Source: Lachnospiraceae bacterium (lineage in GTDB: Bacteria; Bacillota; Clostridia; Lachnospirales; Lachnospiraceae). Taken from it: a DNA stretch of 36,093 nt. The stretch covers positions 1-36,093 of the forward strand of contig JAEELH010000190.1 of NCBI GenBank assembly GCA_016288825.1, given 5' to 3'. Made by a program: the position numbers and the translations under genes. The notes under the pieces were generated by a model. That model saw nothing but the letters and a program-made list of their open reading frames with translations, ran no database searches and had not been told where the DNA came from. This document shows positions 8,825 to 19,812 of the stretch, one piece after another; position 1 is the stretch's first letter, and every line of letters starts with the position of its first letter.

Positions 8825-10375
8825 ATGAGAAGTAATAAGGGTAGAAAAATAGGTGTTGTGCTTCTTGCGCTGCTGATGGCGTTTACGCTTTCGGCCGGAC
8901 AGATAGCCGTTTCACAGGCGGCATCTCCTTCACTCAAGAAGTCCAAGATCGGACTTACCGTGGGAGAAAAGTATAAGCTTACTGTCAAAAACCTTCCCAA
9001 GGGTGCTAAGGTCACATATTCCTCAAGTAAAAAGGCAGTTGCGGCTGTTTCCAAAAAGGGAGTTATCAAGGCAAAGAGTGCGGGCAAGGCAAACATCAAA
9101 GTCACTATTAAAAAGAAAAATAAGGTGATCAAAAAGCTTACCTGCAAGGTTACGGTAAGGGCAGTCGGCATTTCTGAGGACGAACCCTACACACCCAAAG
9201 TAGATCCTCTTTTTTCAGGAGATAAGAGTGCAAAGCTTGACGATGCATTTGTTAAGCAGACCATGAACTTCTCAATCGATCTTTTTAAGGCGAGTACGAC
9301 TTCGGATATAGCAGAGGGAGACAATGTTCTTATCTCATCACAGTCTGTTCTTACGGATATGATGATGGCGACAGGCGGTGCCAAGGGAACAAATCTCAGC
9401 GAGCTTGAGAAAGTTATGTGCGGCGATGTAGGCTTTGAGACCTTCAGGAAGTCTCTTTCGGACATGAATGCCAGGATGATCTATTCAGATCCGGTGAGAT
9501 TTCATATCGCTAATTCCGTCTGGATCAGAGATGATGCTGATAGGATACAGGTAAAGCAGGATTTCCTGGATCAGGGACTTAAGTATTATAACGCTGAGTC
9601 TTACCAGCTTCCTTTTGACGAGGCCATGGTGACAAAAGTCAATGACTGGGTCAATGACAACACTCTGGGAATGATCCCTAAACTTTTAGATAAGGTCCCC
9701 TCGGAGGATGATGTGATGCACCTTATCAATGCACTTGCTTTTGAAGGGGCGTGGGCTGATCAGTATGACGATTATCAGGTGCTTAAGGACCAGACATTTA
9801 AGTCCGGTTCCGGACAAGAGTACAAGGTCAACATGCTTTGTGACAAGCAGGGAGCATACCTCAAGGATGATAATGCGGTTGGCTTTACCAGACTTTACAA
9901 GGGCGGACAGTATTCATTTGTAGCTATCCTTCCCGATGAAAAGCTTGGGGTTGAAGGTTACCTTAAGTCCATGACCGGTGATTCATTTACAAAGTTCTAT
10001 AACAGCAGAGAGTACGGCGCAGATGTTTATACCAGACTTCCCGAGTTTAAGTATGATTACAATACAGAACTCAATGGCGCCCTCCAGAATATGGGTATCA
10101 AAGAGGCCTTTACACAGGCAGCTGATTTTTCGGGAATGGCTGATACAAAGTCCGGAGCACTTTATATAGGAAAGGTTGTTCACAAGACACATATCGAACT
10201 TGATAAGAATGGTACCAAGGCAGCGGCTGTGACAGATATTTCAATGGTAGACGCAACATCCATACAGGATCCTAAGCCTCAGATCAATATTTATCTCGAT
10301 AGACCTTTCATCTATGCTATAGTTCAGACAGAGACCGGTCTTCCGGTGTTTATGGGAGTGGTTAACAAGTTTTAG
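8825..10375 (+). CDS. Secreted serpin with N-terminal Big2 (Ig-like) domain
   Basis: Signal peptide; Big2-like SPSLKKSKIGLTVGEKYKLTVKNLPKGAKVTYSSSKKAVAAVSKKGVIKAKSAGKANI; serpin core NALAFEGAW, hinge NGTKAAAVTD, DRPFIYAIVQTETGLPVFMGVV; ATG 8825 preferred over 8810 (aaagga SD). Confidence 0.88.
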   Translation: MRSNKGRKIGVVLLALLMAFTLSAGQIAVSQAASPSLKKSKIGLTVGEKYKLTVKNLPKGAKVTYSSSKKAVAAVSKKGVIKAKSAGKANIKVTIKKKNKVIKKLTCKVTVRAVGISEDEPYTPKVDPLFSGDKSAKLDDAFVKQTMNFSIDLFKASTTSDIAEGDNVLISSQSVLTDMMMATGGAKGTNLSELEKVMCGDVGFETFRKSLSDMNARMIYSDPVRFHIANSVWIRDDADRIQVKQDFLDQGLKYYNAESYQLPFDEAMVTKVNDWVNDNTLGMIPKLLDKVPSEDDVMHLINALAFEGAWADQYDDYQVLKDQTFKSGSGQEYKVNMLCDKQGAYLKDDNAVGFTRLYKGGQYSFVAILPDEKLGVEGYLKSMTGDSFTKFYNSREYGADVYTRLPEFKYDYNTELNGALQNMGIKEAFTQAADFSGMADTKSGALYIGKVVHKTHIELDKNGTKAAAVTDISMVDATSIQDPKPQINIYLDRPFIYAIVQTETGLPVFMGVVNKF

Positions 10376-10384
10376 GAGGAAGTT

Positions 10385-10780
10385 ATGAATAAGATAGGAA
10401 GTTTTTTGAATGAGGCGGGAGTATTCTATCTTGCAACAGTAGATGGTGATCAGCCCAGGCTTCGTCCTTTGGGTATGCATCTTTCCATTGATGATGTAGA
10501 GTATTTTGGCGTTGGCGACTTTAAGGCTGTTTACAGACAGCTTTTGGCTAATCCCAAGTGCGAGATCGTAGCTGCCAAGCCCAACGGCCACTGGCTCCGC
10601 TATACAGGCAAGGCAGTTTTCGATGATGATCCCAAGTACGCTGAGATCGCACTCAAGGATTCACCGAACCTCAAGGATATTTATAATGAAGAAACAGGCC
10701 ACAAGATCATGATCTTCCACCTGGAAGATGCCACTGCAGTGGACATCGAGATTATGGGCGAGGGAGAATCCCTATTGTAA
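10385..10780 (+). CDS. Pyridoxamine 5'-phosphate oxidase family protein
   Basis: 131 aa; FYLATVDGDQPRLRPLG split-barrel flavoprotein signature. Confidence 0.85.
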   Translation: MNKIGSFLNEAGVFYLATVDGDQPRLRPLGMHLSIDDVEYFGVGDFKAVYRQLLANPKCEIVAAKPNGHWLRYTGKAVFDDDPKYAEIALKDSPNLKDIYNEETGHKIMIFHLEDATAVDIEIMGEGESLL

Positions 10781-10849
10781 TTGAGGATATCAATCTTGAA
10801 CAATCTTTGCTAGACTGGTTGTGATGAAAAACAACAGCAATAATAAATA

Positions 10850-10987
10850 GCACCGGAGCGTGTGTGATACCCGTAGCGACCTTTGTTTTCCGTCGTCACT
10901 TACGCGTCGTATTTTGACGCGTTATGTGACGTGACGAGAAAAATATGAGCGAAAGCGTGTCGCCAAGGGTATTACACCGTCCGGTGC
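10850..10987. repeat. Long imperfect palindrome (multi-hairpin) between convergent genes; possible bidirectional terminator or palindromic element
   Basis: Outer arms GCACCGGagcgtgtgtgaTACCC / GGGTAttacaccgtCCGGTGC; inner CGTCACttaCGCGTC / GACGCGttatGTGACG; T-tract gttttttt follows on + strand. Confidence 0.7.
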
Positions 10988-10993
10988 GTTTTT

Positions 10994-13588
10994 TTATATT
11001 CTATTTTTTATACTCGCAACAAGTCTATCATCCGTCTTATCGATGAGGATTACATCATCAGCCTGTATCTCACCTCCAAGTATGATCCTTGCAGACAGCG
11101 TTTCAACATGCTTCTGCAAGAACCTTTTGAGCGGCCTTGCGCCGTACACAGGATCAAATCCATTCTCGATAATATAATTTCTTGCAGCATCAGTGAGCTC
11201 AACACTAAGTTCTCTGTCTGCGATCCTCTCGTTAAGTTCCTTCATAAGAAGATCTGTAATACTGCCGATGGCCTCTTTGGTCAGAGGTGAGAACATGATA
11301 GTCTCATCAAGTCTGTTCAAGAATTCCGGTCTGAAGCTTGCGCGAAGTTCAGCCATGACCATCTCTCTAGCTTCATCCGATATCGTACCATCCTCGGTGA
11401 TACCGTCAAGAAGAGCACCGGCGCCGATATTAGATGTAAGGATGATGATAGTGTTCTTGAAGTCTACGGTCCGTCCCTGGCTGTCGGTTATACGGCCGTC
11501 ATCCAATACCTGAAGCAGGATGTTGAATACATCCGGATGAGCCTTTTCTACTTCATCAAAGAGAACTACGGAGTAGGGCTTTCTTCTTACAGCCTCAGTA
11601 AGCTGGCCACCCTCATCATATCCTACATATCCGGGAGGCGCTCCGATAAGGCGTGAAGTGGAGTGCTTTTCCATGTACTCGGTCATATCGATCCTGACGA
11701 TGTTGTTCTCGTCATCAAAGAGGGCAGCAGCAAGTGATTTTGCAAGTTCTGTCTTACCCACACCGGTAGGTCCCAGGAAAAGGAAGGAGCCGATGGGCTT
11801 TCCGGGATCCTTGATACCTGCTTTGGATCTGATGATGGCCTCGGTAACCTTTTCGACAGCCTCATCCTGACCGACAACTCTGGATCTGAGCTGCTCATCC
11901 AGATGGAGAGTCTTGTTACGCTCGGTTTCGGAAAGCTTGGCTACGGGTATCCCGGTCCATCTGGAAACGATGGCAGCGATCTCATCATCCGTAACGGACT
12001 CATGGACCAGTGAGACATCTTTCTTTTTAAGCTGCTCTTCCTTTTCGGCAAGATCCTGCTCGAGCTGTGGAAGCTTGCCGTACTGGAGCTCTGCGGCTTT
12101 TTCGTAATCATTGGACTCCTGAGCCTTTTCAATCTCGCTGCGAAGCTTTTCCAGTTCCTCTCTAAGGGAAGAAACACGGCCCACTGCATCTTTTTCGGTT
12201 TCCCACTGAGCCTTCTTGGCGGAAAAGTCATCCTGAAGCTCGGAAAGATCCTTTTGAAGGGCATCAAGACGGTCTTTGGAGATGCTGTCCGTTTCTTTTT
12301 TGAGAGCTGTTTCTTCTATTTTAAGTTGTGTAATTTTTCTGTTGAGCTCATCCAGCTCTGCGGGCATGGAATCCAGCTCCGTTTTAATGGAAGCGCAGGC
12401 CTCGTCCACAAGGTCGATTGCCTTGTCGGGAAGGAAGCGGTCGCTGATATATCTGTCGGAAAGAGTAGCAGCGGCTACGAGAGCAGCGTCGGTTATCTTG
12501 ACGCCGTGGTATACTTCGTATCTTTCCTTGATGCCGCGAAGGATGGAGATGGTATCCTCAACAGTAGGCTCATCCACCATAACCGGCTGGAATCTTCTCT
12601 CGAGGGCGGGATCCTTTTCTACATATTTTCTGTACTCGTCCAAAGTGGTGGCACCGATGCAGTGAAGTTCGCCACGGGCCAGCATGGGCTTCAGCAGATT
12701 GCCGGCATCCATGGAACCCTCGGTCTTGCCTGCCCCGACTATGGTATGAAGCTCATCTATGAAAAGGATGATCTGGCCGTCAGACTTTTTGACTTCTTCG
12801 AGAACGGCCTTGAGTCTTTCCTCGAACTCACCGCGATACTTGGCACCTGCGATAAGGGCGCCCATATCAAGGGCAAAAACACGCTTGTCTTTGAGAGCCT
12901 CGGGAACGTCGCCTCTTACGATACGCTGGGCCAGACCCTCTACGGCTGCGGTTTTACCTACGCCGGGCTCGCCGATAAGAACTGGGTTGTTCTTGGTCTT
13001 GCGGGAAAGGATACGGATCACGTTGCGGATCTCCGAGTCTCTTCCTATTACAGGGTCAAGCTTTTTGTCCCTGGCGCGCTGGACCATGTCGTATCCGTAC
13101 TTCTCCAGTGAATCGTAGGTGTCCTCCGGATTGTCGGAAGTGACACGCTGGTTTCCGCGAACGGTGGAGAGGGCTTCAAGAAATCGCTCTCTTGTAATGC
13201 CGAATTCCCTGAACTTTTCCTTGATGGCAGAATTGGGATTCTTGATCATGGAAAGGAAAAGGTGCTCAACGGAAACGTACTCGTCACCAAAAGCCTTTGC
13301 TTCGTCCTCAGCGGTGATCAAAACTTCATTGAGTTTTTTGCCCACATAGACATTGGCTCCGCCGGAGACCTTAACTCTTTTTTCCACAAGCGCCTCAGCG
13401 TCTGCTTTAAAATAAGGAAGATCTATTTCCATCTTTTCGATGAGTCTGGGGATCAGACCATCCTCCTGCGAAAGGAGGGCAAGAAGGAGATGCTCCTGCT
13501 CGATCTCCTGATTACCGTGTTCAACAGCCAGCTTCTCGCAATCATTGATGGCTTGCACGGACTTTTGTGTAAACTTCTGTATATTCAT
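10994..13588 (-). CDS. clpB: ATP-dependent chaperone ClpB
   Basis: 864 aa; two AAA+ modules with GEPGVGKTA and GPTGVGKTE Walker A motifs, middle coiled-coil domain, ClpN repeats; ggaggtga SD. Confidence 0.97.
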   Translation of the reverse strand: MNIQKFTQKSVQAINDCEKLAVEHGNQEIEQEHLLLALLSQEDGLIPRLIEKMEIDLPYFKADAEALVEKRVKVSGGANVYVGKKLNEVLITAEDEAKAFGDEYVSVEHLFLSMIKNPNSAIKEKFREFGITRERFLEALSTVRGNQRVTSDNPEDTYDSLEKYGYDMVQRARDKKLDPVIGRDSEIRNVIRILSRKTKNNPVLIGEPGVGKTAAVEGLAQRIVRGDVPEALKDKRVFALDMGALIAGAKYRGEFEERLKAVLEEVKKSDGQIILFIDELHTIVGAGKTEGSMDAGNLLKPMLARGELHCIGATTLDEYRKYVEKDPALERRFQPVMVDEPTVEDTISILRGIKERYEVYHGVKITDAALVAAATLSDRYISDRFLPDKAIDLVDEACASIKTELDSMPAELDELNRKITQLKIEETALKKETDSISKDRLDALQKDLSELQDDFSAKKAQWETEKDAVGRVSSLREELEKLRSEIEKAQESNDYEKAAELQYGKLPQLEQDLAEKEEQLKKKDVSLVHESVTDDEIAAIVSRWTGIPVAKLSETERNKTLHLDEQLRSRVVGQDEAVEKVTEAIIRSKAGIKDPGKPIGSFLFLGPTGVGKTELAKSLAAALFDDENNIVRIDMTEYMEKHSTSRLIGAPPGYVGYDEGGQLTEAVRRKPYSVVLFDEVEKAHPDVFNILLQVLDDGRITDSQGRTVDFKNTIIILTSNIGAGALLDGITEDGTISDEAREMVMAELRASFRPEFLNRLDETIMFSPLTKEAIGSITDLLMKELNERIADRELSVELTDAARNYIIENGFDPVYGARPLKRFLQKHVETLSARIILGGEIQADDVILIDKTDDRLVASIKNRI

Positions 13589-13637
13589 AAAGCCTCACCT
13601 CCGAAAATGAATAACTACCTATTTATAAATCGAGTTT

Positions 13638-13666
13638 AGTTTATCACGAATTAGCACTCTCGTCAA
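13638..13666 (-). promoter_or_regulatory. clpB promoter (minus strand)
   Basis: On the minus strand TTGACG-17 bp-TAAACT; the -35 lies in the CIRCE spacer. Confidence 0.65.
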
Positions 13667-13677
13667 GAGAGTGCTAA
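13651..13677. promoter_or_regulatory. CIRCE operator (HrcA binding site)
   Basis: TTAGCACTC-N9-GAGTGCTAA, perfect consensus inverted repeat. Confidence 0.97.
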
Positions 13678-13812
13678 TTGCGATAGTTGAATGATTATGA
13701 TACAGTATGGCTTAGTTGATTAGTGCAAATATGGTCTCTTGCGCGGTCAATGGTACCGTACCGCCCGATACAATAGTGTACTTAAATAAATACAAGAATT
13801 TTAAATTAGTGC

Positions 13813-13841
13813 TTGCAATCCGTTGAATTCTAATGTATACT
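13813..13841 (+). promoter_or_regulatory. Promoter for the S10 operon
   Basis: TTGCAA-17 bp-TATACT, about 240 nt upstream of rpsJ. Confidence 0.7.
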
Positions 13842-13949
13842 ACCACTTGCTGTGACATTGATAGCTATGAAGCGTGAGGTTGCTGCGAATTGAGATTAAC
13901 CCACTCATACGCAGGTTTTCCGTGGAGCGAATGTCTGAGTCGAGAACAA

Positions 13950-14082
13950 GACGACAAGTCACTGTACTAAAAGGTCTACTATATTGTAGAAACACCGTGC
14001 GTTTTCATATAGGACACACACGGGAGAGTGTACAGTCACCGCTTGTCGTACTACAAAGTGCGAAAAGGAGGCGACTTTTTTT
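13950..14082 (+). ncRNA. Structured rpsJ 5' leader (putative cis-regulatory RNA)
   Basis: Long-range stem ACGACAAG-tc-ACTGTAC (13951-13967) with GTACAGT-caccg-CTTGTCGT (14030-14049), enclosing hairpins tctac/gtaga and ccgtg/cacgg; aaagt/acttt pair flanking the SD. Confidence 0.65.
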
Positions 14083-14400
14083 ATGGCAACACAGGTAATG
14101 AGAATCACACTCAAGGCTTACGATCATGAGCTGGTAGATGCTTCTGCAAAGAAGATCATCGACACTGTTAAGAAGAACGGTGCAGACGTTTCAGGTCCCG
14201 TACCCCTTCCTACTAAAAAGGAAGTAGTTACGATCCTTCGTGCAGTTCATAAGTATAAGGATTCACGTGAGCAGTTTGAGCAGAGGACACACAAGAGACT
14301 CATCGATATCATCACACCTACCCAGAAGACTGTTGACGCACTGTCACGTCTTGAGATGCCTGCAGGTGTTTACATTGATATAAAGATGAAGAACAAGTGA
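14083..14400 (+). CDS. rpsJ: 30S ribosomal protein S10
   Basis: 105 aa; [35 protein letters not shown]. Confidence 0.98.
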   Translation: MATQVMRITLKAYDHELVDASAKKIIDTVKKNGADVSGPVPLPTKKEVVTILRAVHKYKDSREQFEQRTHKRLIDIITPTQKTVDALSRLEMPAGVYIDIKMKNK

Positions 14401-14577
14401 TTATTCAGGCGTAGATCCGAGATACGCGACCTCATGCTTGCATGAAAGGGAGCGGATGAGGATCGAAGGCCGCATAGGCTATCCTAAAGTACATGAGCAA
14501 GAAGCGGAGCGGATTGCGAATGAAGTTTAGGATAAAGCATGAATAATCTGGTTAAGAACGATAAACGATAATCGTTC
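14399..14577 (+). other. Structured intergenic element between rpsJ and rplC
   Basis: Inverted repeats gattattca/tgaataatc, tatcctaaa/tttaggata, cctcat/atgagg, gaacgat/atcgttc. Confidence 0.55.
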
Positions 14578-14597
14578 CAATGACTAAGGAGGTATTT

Positions 14598-15275
14598 ATG
14601 AAAAAGGCAATTCTTGCCACAAAGCTTGGCATGACACAGGTTTGGAATGCAGACGGCGAGCTGGTACCCGTTACCGTACTTGAGGCTGGCCCCTGTGTAG
14701 TAACACAGATCAAGACAATCGAGAACGATGGCTATGAGGCAGTTCAGGTTGGTTTTGGCGACAAGCCTGTTAAGGTAGTTACCAAGGATGCTGCAGGACG
14801 TAAGAGCGTTGCTCATCGTCACGGTATCAACAAGCCTGTTAAGGGTCATCTTGACAAGGCAGGTGTTTCACCTAAGCGTTATATCAGAGAGTTCCGCTTT
14901 GAGAACTCCGGCGAGTATCAGCTTGCTCAGGAGATCAAGGCTGACATCTTTGCTGAGGGAGATAAGGTAGATGCTACTGCAATCTCCAAGGGCAAAGGCT
15001 TCCAGGGCACTATCAAGCGTCTTGGACAGCACAGAGGACCCATGGCACATGGTTCCAAGTTCCATCGTCATCAGGGATCCAACGGATCATGCTCCACACC
15101 CAGCCGTGTATTCAAGGGCAAGGGAATGCCCGGACACATGGGATCAGTAAGAGTAACAATCCAGAACCTTGAGATCGTTCGTGTTGATGCAGAGAAGAAC
15201 CTGCTCCTTGTTAAGGGTGCGGTTCCCGGACCCAAGAAGTCACTTGTGACGATCAAGGAATCAGTTAAGGCGTAA
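14598..15275 (+). CDS. rplC: 50S ribosomal protein L3
   Basis: [16 protein letters not shown]...; start at 14598 after aaggagg SD (track start 14580 lacks an SD). Confidence 0.97.
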   Translation: MKKAILATKLGMTQVWNADGELVPVTVLEAGPCVVTQIKTIENDGYEAVQVGFGDKPVKVVTKDAAGRKSVAHRHGINKPVKGHLDKAGVSPKRYIREFRFENSGEYQLAQEIKADIFAEGDKVDATAISKGKGFQGTIKRLGQHRGPMAHGSKFHRHQGSNGSCSTPSRVFKGKGMPGHMGSVRVTIQNLEIVRVDAEKNLLLVKGAVPGPKKSLVTIKESVKA

Positions 15276-15307
15276 CGATTTTACAGATGATGAAAGGAGG
15301 AGCTATC

Positions 15308-15928
15308 ATGGCTCAGGTATCCGTATTTAATATGGACGGCAAGGAGGTCGGAAAGATCGATCTCGCCGATGCCGTTTTCGGAGTAGAAGTTAATGAACAC
15401 CTGGTACATCAGGCAGTGCTGCTTCAGCTTGCCAACAAGCGCCAGGGTACACAGAAGGCTAAGACCCGTTCCGAGGTTTCCGGAGGCGGACGTAAGCCTT
15501 GGAGACAGAAGGGCACAGGTCATGCTCGTCAGGGTTCAACCAGAAGCCCTCAGTGGACAGGCGGCGGTATGGTATTCGCACCCGTTCCCAGAGATTACTC
15601 ATTCAAGATGAACAAGAAGGAAAAGAGAGCAGCTCTTAAGTCTGCACTTTCCAACGCTGTTAATGAGAACAATCTCATCGTTGTAGATAAGCTTGAACTT
15701 TCCGAGATCAAGACCAAGGAGTTTGCAAAGGTTCTTTCAAACCTTGATGCAGCAAAGTCACTGGTAGTTCTTGGAGACATGAATGAAAATGTTGTTGCAA
15801 GCGCACGTAACATCCCTGATGTTAAGACTACACAGACATCCGAGCTCAATGTATTCGATGTACTTAAGTATGGCAAGGTAGTCATCACACAGGATGCTGT
15901 TAAGACTATTGAGGAGGTGTATGCATAA
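15308..15928 (+). CDS. rplD: 50S ribosomal protein L4
   Basis: [19 protein letters not shown]...[29 protein letters not shown]; start at 15308 after aaggagg. Confidence 0.97.
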   Translation: MAQVSVFNMDGKEVGKIDLADAVFGVEVNEHLVHQAVLLQLANKRQGTQKAKTRSEVSGGGRKPWRQKGTGHARQGSTRSPQWTGGGMVFAPVPRDYSFKMNKKEKRAALKSALSNAVNENNLIVVDKLELSEIKTKEFAKVLSNLDAAKSLVVLGDMNENVVASARNIPDVKTTQTSELNVFDVLKYGKVVITQDAVKTIEEVYA

Positions 15929-16227
15929 TGGCAAACATTCAGTATTATGACGTCATTCTTCGTCCGGTAGTTACCGAGAAGAGCATGGGCCAGATGGGCG
16001 AGCGTAAGTACACCTTTTTCGTACATCCTGAGGCTAACAAGGTTATGATCAAAGAGGCTGTTGAGAAGATGTTCGACGGCGTCAAGGTTTCAAAGGTCAA
16101 CACCATGAACTGCGACGGCAAGAAAAAGCGCCGTGGCATGACCTACGGAAGAACAGCAAAGCAGAAGAAAGCTGTTGTATTCCTTACAGAGGATTCAAAA
16201 GAGATCGAGATCTTCTCAGGTCTGTAA
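15928..16227 (+). CDS. rplW: 50S ribosomal protein L23
   Basis: [15 protein letters not shown]. Confidence 0.97.
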   Translation: MANIQYYDVILRPVVTEKSMGQMGERKYTFFVHPEANKVMIKEAVEKMFDGVKVSKVNTMNCDGKKKRRGMTYGRTAKQKKAVVFLTEDSKEIEIFSGL

Positions 16228-16283
16228 AATCCTCATCCATACGCACAAAAGCGTGATATCAAATGTTGTGAAAGGAGTTAGAA

Positions 16284-17129
16284 ATGGGAATCAAAACATA
16301 CAACCCATATACACCTTCCCGGAGGAATATGACAGGATCAGATTTTTCCGAGATTACAAAGAAAGAGCCTGAGAGATCACTGCTTACTTCCAAGAAAAAG
16401 CATGCTGGTCGTAACAATCAGGGTAAGATAACAGTTCGTCATCATGGCGGCGGCAATCGTAACAAGTATCGTATCATCGATTTCAAGCGCAATAAGAAGG
16501 ATGGAATTCCCGCAAAGGTTGTTGGTATCGAGTACGATCCTAACCGCAGCGCTAATATCGCTCTTATCTGCTATGCAGACGGCGAGAAAGCATACATCCT
16601 GGCACCCGAGGGTCTTAAGGACGGCATGACCGTAATGAGCGGTCCTGATGCCGAAGTAAGGATCGGCAACTGCCTTCCTCTTTCAGAGATCCCTGTAGGT
16701 ACCATGATCCACAATATTGAGCTTCATCCCGGCAAGGGTGGCCAGATGGTTCGTGCAGCAGGTAATGCAGCACAGCTCATGGCTAAAGAAGGAAAGTACG
16801 CAACACTTCGTCTTCCTTCAGGCGAGATGAGAATGGTACCCATCGGCTGCCGTGCAACCATTGGTACTATCGGTAACGGAGACCACAACCTTATCAAGAT
16901 CGGTAAGGCAGGACGTAAGCGTCACATGGGTATCCGTCCTACAGTCCGCGGTTCAGTTATGAACCCCAATGACCATCCTCATGGAGGTGGTGAGGGTAAG
17001 GCACCTATCGGTCGTCCCGGTCCCTGCACACCTTGGGGTAAGCCGGCCCTTGGTCTTAAGACACGTAAGAAGCATAAGGCTTCTAACAAGCTCATCGTTA
17101 GAAGAAGAAACGGCAAGGGATTGAAGTAA
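16284..17129 (+). CDS. rplB: 50S ribosomal protein L2
   Basis: [25 protein letters not shown]...[20 protein letters not shown]. Confidence 0.98.
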   Translation: MGIKTYNPYTPSRRNMTGSDFSEITKKEPERSLLTSKKKHAGRNNQGKITVRHHGGGNRNKYRIIDFKRNKKDGIPAKVVGIEYDPNRSANIALICYADGEKAYILAPEGLKDGMTVMSGPDAEVRIGNCLPLSEIPVGTMIHNIELHPGKGGQMVRAAGNAAQLMAKEGKYATLRLPSGEMRMVPIGCRATIGTIGNGDHNLIKIGKAGRKRHMGIRPTVRGSVMNPNDHPHGGGEGKAPIGRPGPCTPWGKPALGLKTRKKHKASNKLIVRRRNGKGLK

Positions 17130-17139
17130 GGAGGATAAC

Positions 17140-17421
17140 ATGTCACGTTCACTTAAAAAAGGACCTTTCGCTGATGAAAGCTTATTAAAGAAGATAGATG
17201 CACTGAATGCGTCTGGTGACAAGTCGGTTGTTAAGACCTGGTCCCGCCGTTCAACTATCTTCCCTCAGTTCGTAGGACACACCATCGCCGTACATGACGG
17301 TCGTAAGCATGTGCCCGTTTATATCACAGAGGATATGGTAGGACACAAGCTTGGAGAGTTCGTTGCTACCCGCACATATCGCGGACACGGCAAGGATGAG
17401 AAGAAGTCCGGCGCAAGGTAA
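17140..17421 (+). CDS. rpsS: 30S ribosomal protein S19
   Basis: [19 protein letters not shown]. Confidence 0.98.
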   Translation: MSRSLKKGPFADESLLKKIDALNASGDKSVVKTWSRRSTIFPQFVGHTIAVHDGRKHVPVYITEDMVGHKLGEFVATRTYRGHGKDEKKSGAR

Positions 17422-17447
17422 GTTCAGATTGAAAGGAGATTTTTGTC

Positions 17448-17834
17448 ATGGCTAAGGGACATAGAACCCAAATAAAGCGTGAGAGAAACGAAATTAAAGA
17501 TACACGCCCCAGCGCTAAGCTTTCCTATGCTCGCATTCCCGTAAGCAAGGCTTGCTTCGTTCTTGACGCAATCCGCGGCAAGGATGTTCAGAGCGCACTT
17601 GGAATTTTGGCGTATAACCCCCGGTATGCATCCGGTGTGATCGAGAAGCTCTTAAAGTCTGCGATCGCTAACGCAGAGAACAATAACGGTCTCAAGGCAG
17701 AGGATCTGTACATTGCAGAGTGCTATGCAAACAAGGGACCTACGATGAAGCGTATCCAGCCCAGAGCACAGGGCCGCGCATATCGTATCGAGAAGAGAAT
17801 GAGTCACATCACCATCGTTTTGGATGAGAAATAA
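17448..17834 (+). CDS. rplV: 50S ribosomal protein L22
   Basis: L22 signature [25 protein letters not shown]. Confidence 0.97.
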   Translation: MAKGHRTQIKRERNEIKDTRPSAKLSYARIPVSKACFVLDAIRGKDVQSALGILAYNPRYASGVIEKLLKSAIANAENNNGLKAEDLYIAECYANKGPTMKRIQPRAQGRAYRIEKRMSHITIVLDEK

Positions 17835-17845
17835 GGAGGTTATCA

Positions 17846-18511
17846 ATGGGACAGAAAGTTAATCCGCACGGGCTGCGTGTCGGCATCATAAAGGACTGGG
17901 ATTCCAGATGGTATGCCGAGAGCGAATTTGCAGATTACCTCAAGGAGGATCATGAGATCCGTACTTTCCTTAAGAAGAAGCTTTACGCTGCAGGTGTTTC
18001 AAAGGTTGAGATCGAGCGTGCTTCCGATAGGGTTAAGGTAGTTGTTCATACAGCTAAGCCCGGCGTTGTAATCGGTAAGGGTGGAGCAGAGATCGAGAAG
18101 ATCAAGAGCGATCTTGCAAAGCTTACCGACAAGAAGCTTGTTGTAGATATCAAAGAGGTTAAGCGTCCTGATAAGGATGCACAGCTGGTTGCAGAGAATA
18201 TCGCAGGTCAGCTTGAGAACCGTGTTTCATTCCGTCGTGCTATGAAGTCATGCATCAGCCGTTCCATGAAGGCAGGAGTTCTTGGTATCAAGACTCAGTG
18301 CGCAGGACGTCTTGGCGGTGCAGATATGGCTCGTACAGAGACATACAATGAGGGAACAATTCCCCTTCAGACACTTCGCGCAGATATCGATTATGGTTTT
18401 GCAGAGGCAGACACCACTTATGGTAAGGTAGGTGTTAAGGTCTGGATCTACAAGGGAGAGGTACTTCCCGGCAAGAAAAATGCCCAGAATGAGGAAGGAG
18501 GCAAAAACTAA
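17846..18511 (+). CDS. rpsC: 30S ribosomal protein S3
   Basis: [26 protein letters not shown] domain [11 protein letters not shown]. Confidence 0.98.
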   Translation: MGQKVNPHGLRVGIIKDWDSRWYAESEFADYLKEDHEIRTFLKKKLYAAGVSKVEIERASDRVKVVVHTAKPGVVIGKGGAEIEKIKSDLAKLTDKKLVVDIKEVKRPDKDAQLVAENIAGQLENRVSFRRAMKSCISRSMKAGVLGIKTQCAGRLGGADMARTETYNEGTIPLQTLRADIDYGFAEADTTYGKVGVKVWIYKGEVLPGKKNAQNEEGGKN

Positions 18512-18939
18512 TGTTAATGCCTAAGCGTGTTAAGCATCGTAAGCAGTTCCGTGGCACTATGACCGGAAAAGCGATGCGTGGAAACAAGATCACATTTGGT
18601 GAGTTCGGTATCGTATCTCAGGATCCTTGCTGGATCACAGCAAATCAGATAGAGGCAGCCCGTATCGCCATGACACGTCATGTAAAGCGTGGTGGTAAGG
18701 TTTGGATCAAGGTATTCCCTGATCATCCCGTATCAGCTCAGCCTGCTGAGACTCGAATGGGTAAAGGAAAGGGTGCTCTTGATTACTGGGTAGCTGTAGT
18801 TAAGCCCGGCCGTGTTCTTTTCGAGATCGCCGGCGTACCTGAAGATGTTGCAAGAGAGGCACTTCGCCTTGCTACACATAAGCTCCCCTGCAGATGCAAG
18901 ATAGTATCTCGCGCAGATTTGGAAGGCGGTGAAGCATAA
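18511..18939 (+). CDS. rplP: 50S ribosomal protein L16
   Basis: [15 protein letters not shown]...[24 protein letters not shown]. Confidence 0.98.
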   Translation: MLMPKRVKHRKQFRGTMTGKAMRGNKITFGEFGIVSQDPCWITANQIEAARIAMTRHVKRGGKVWIKVFPDHPVSAQPAETRMGKGKGALDYWVAVVKPGRVLFEIAGVPEDVAREALRLATHKLPCRCKIVSRADLEGGEA

Positions 18940-19142
18940 TGAAGAGTAGAGATTTTGTAAAGGATCTGGACGCACAGTCCGTTGATGAGCTTAATGCTCG
19001 TCTCGTAGAGGCAAAAAAGGAACTTTTCAATCTGAGATTTCAGAATGCTACAAATCAGCTGGATAACACCGGAAGGATCCGTGAAGTTAGACGCAATATC
19101 GCAAGGATATCCACGGTACTTACCCAGAAGGCAAATCAGTAA
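18939..19142 (+). CDS. rpmC: 50S ribosomal protein L29
   Basis: [32 protein letters not shown]. Confidence 0.97.
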   Translation: MKSRDFVKDLDAQSVDELNARLVEAKKELFNLRFQNATNQLDNTGRIREVRRNIARISTVLTQKANQ

Positions 19143-19166
19143 TCGGATTGAGAAAGGAGAAAAGCC

Positions 19167-19424
19167 GTGGAAGAAAGAAATCTTAGAAAGACCCGGGTGG
19201 GTATCGTTGTCAGCGATAAGATGGACAAGACCATCGTAGTTGCAGTTCGTGACAATGTTCGCCATCCTCTTTATAACAAGATCATCAAGAAGACTTATAA
19301 GCTTAAGGCTCATGATGAAGAGAATAACGCTCATGAGGGCGATACCGTTCGCGTTATGGAGACCAGACCACTTTCCAAGGACAAGAGATGGAGACTGGTT
19401 GAGGTCGTAGAGCGCGCTAAGTAA
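19167..19424 (+). CDS. rpsQ: 30S ribosomal protein S17
   Basis: [35 protein letters not shown] start. Confidence 0.97.
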   Translation: MEERNLRKTRVGIVVSDKMDKTIVVAVRDNVRHPLYNKIIKKTYKLKAHDEENNAHEGDTVRVMETRPLSKDKRWRLVEVVERAK

Positions 19425-19434
19425 GGAGGAAGAG

Positions 19435-19803
19435 ATGGTACAGCAGGAAAGCAGATTAAGGGTAGCCGACAATACCGGTGCGAAGGAGCTGCTTTGCATC
19501 CGTGTTATAGGCGGATCTACCAGGAGATATGCCAATATCGGCGATGTAATTACTGCCAGCGTCAAAGATGCAACACCCGGTGGTGTTGTTAAAAAGGGCG
19601 ATGTAGTTAAGGCAGTCGTAGTCCGCACCAAGAAGGGTGCACGTCGTAAGGATGGCTCATACATCAAGTTTGATGAGAATGCAGCAGTTATCATCAAGGA
19701 CGACAAGACTCCGAAAGGAACCCGTATATTTGGACCCGTAGCTAGAGAGCTTCGTGACAAGCAGTTCATGAAGATCGTATCTCTCGCTCCGGAGGTATTA
19801 TAG
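19435..19803 (+). CDS. rplN: 50S ribosomal protein L14
   Basis: [24 protein letters not shown]. Confidence 0.98.
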   Translation: MVQQESRLRVADNTGAKELLCIRVIGGSTRRYANIGDVITASVKDATPGGVVKKGDVVKAVVVRTKKGARRKDGSYIKFDENAAVIIKDDKTPKGTRIFGPVARELRDKQFMKIVSLAPEVL

Positions 19804-19812
19804 GAGGAAAAC

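Noticed and set aside
12254-13111. 285-aa + strand ORF antisense to clpB
   Set aside because: Mirror of conserved ClpB coding sequence; no SD-supported start and no recognisable domain.
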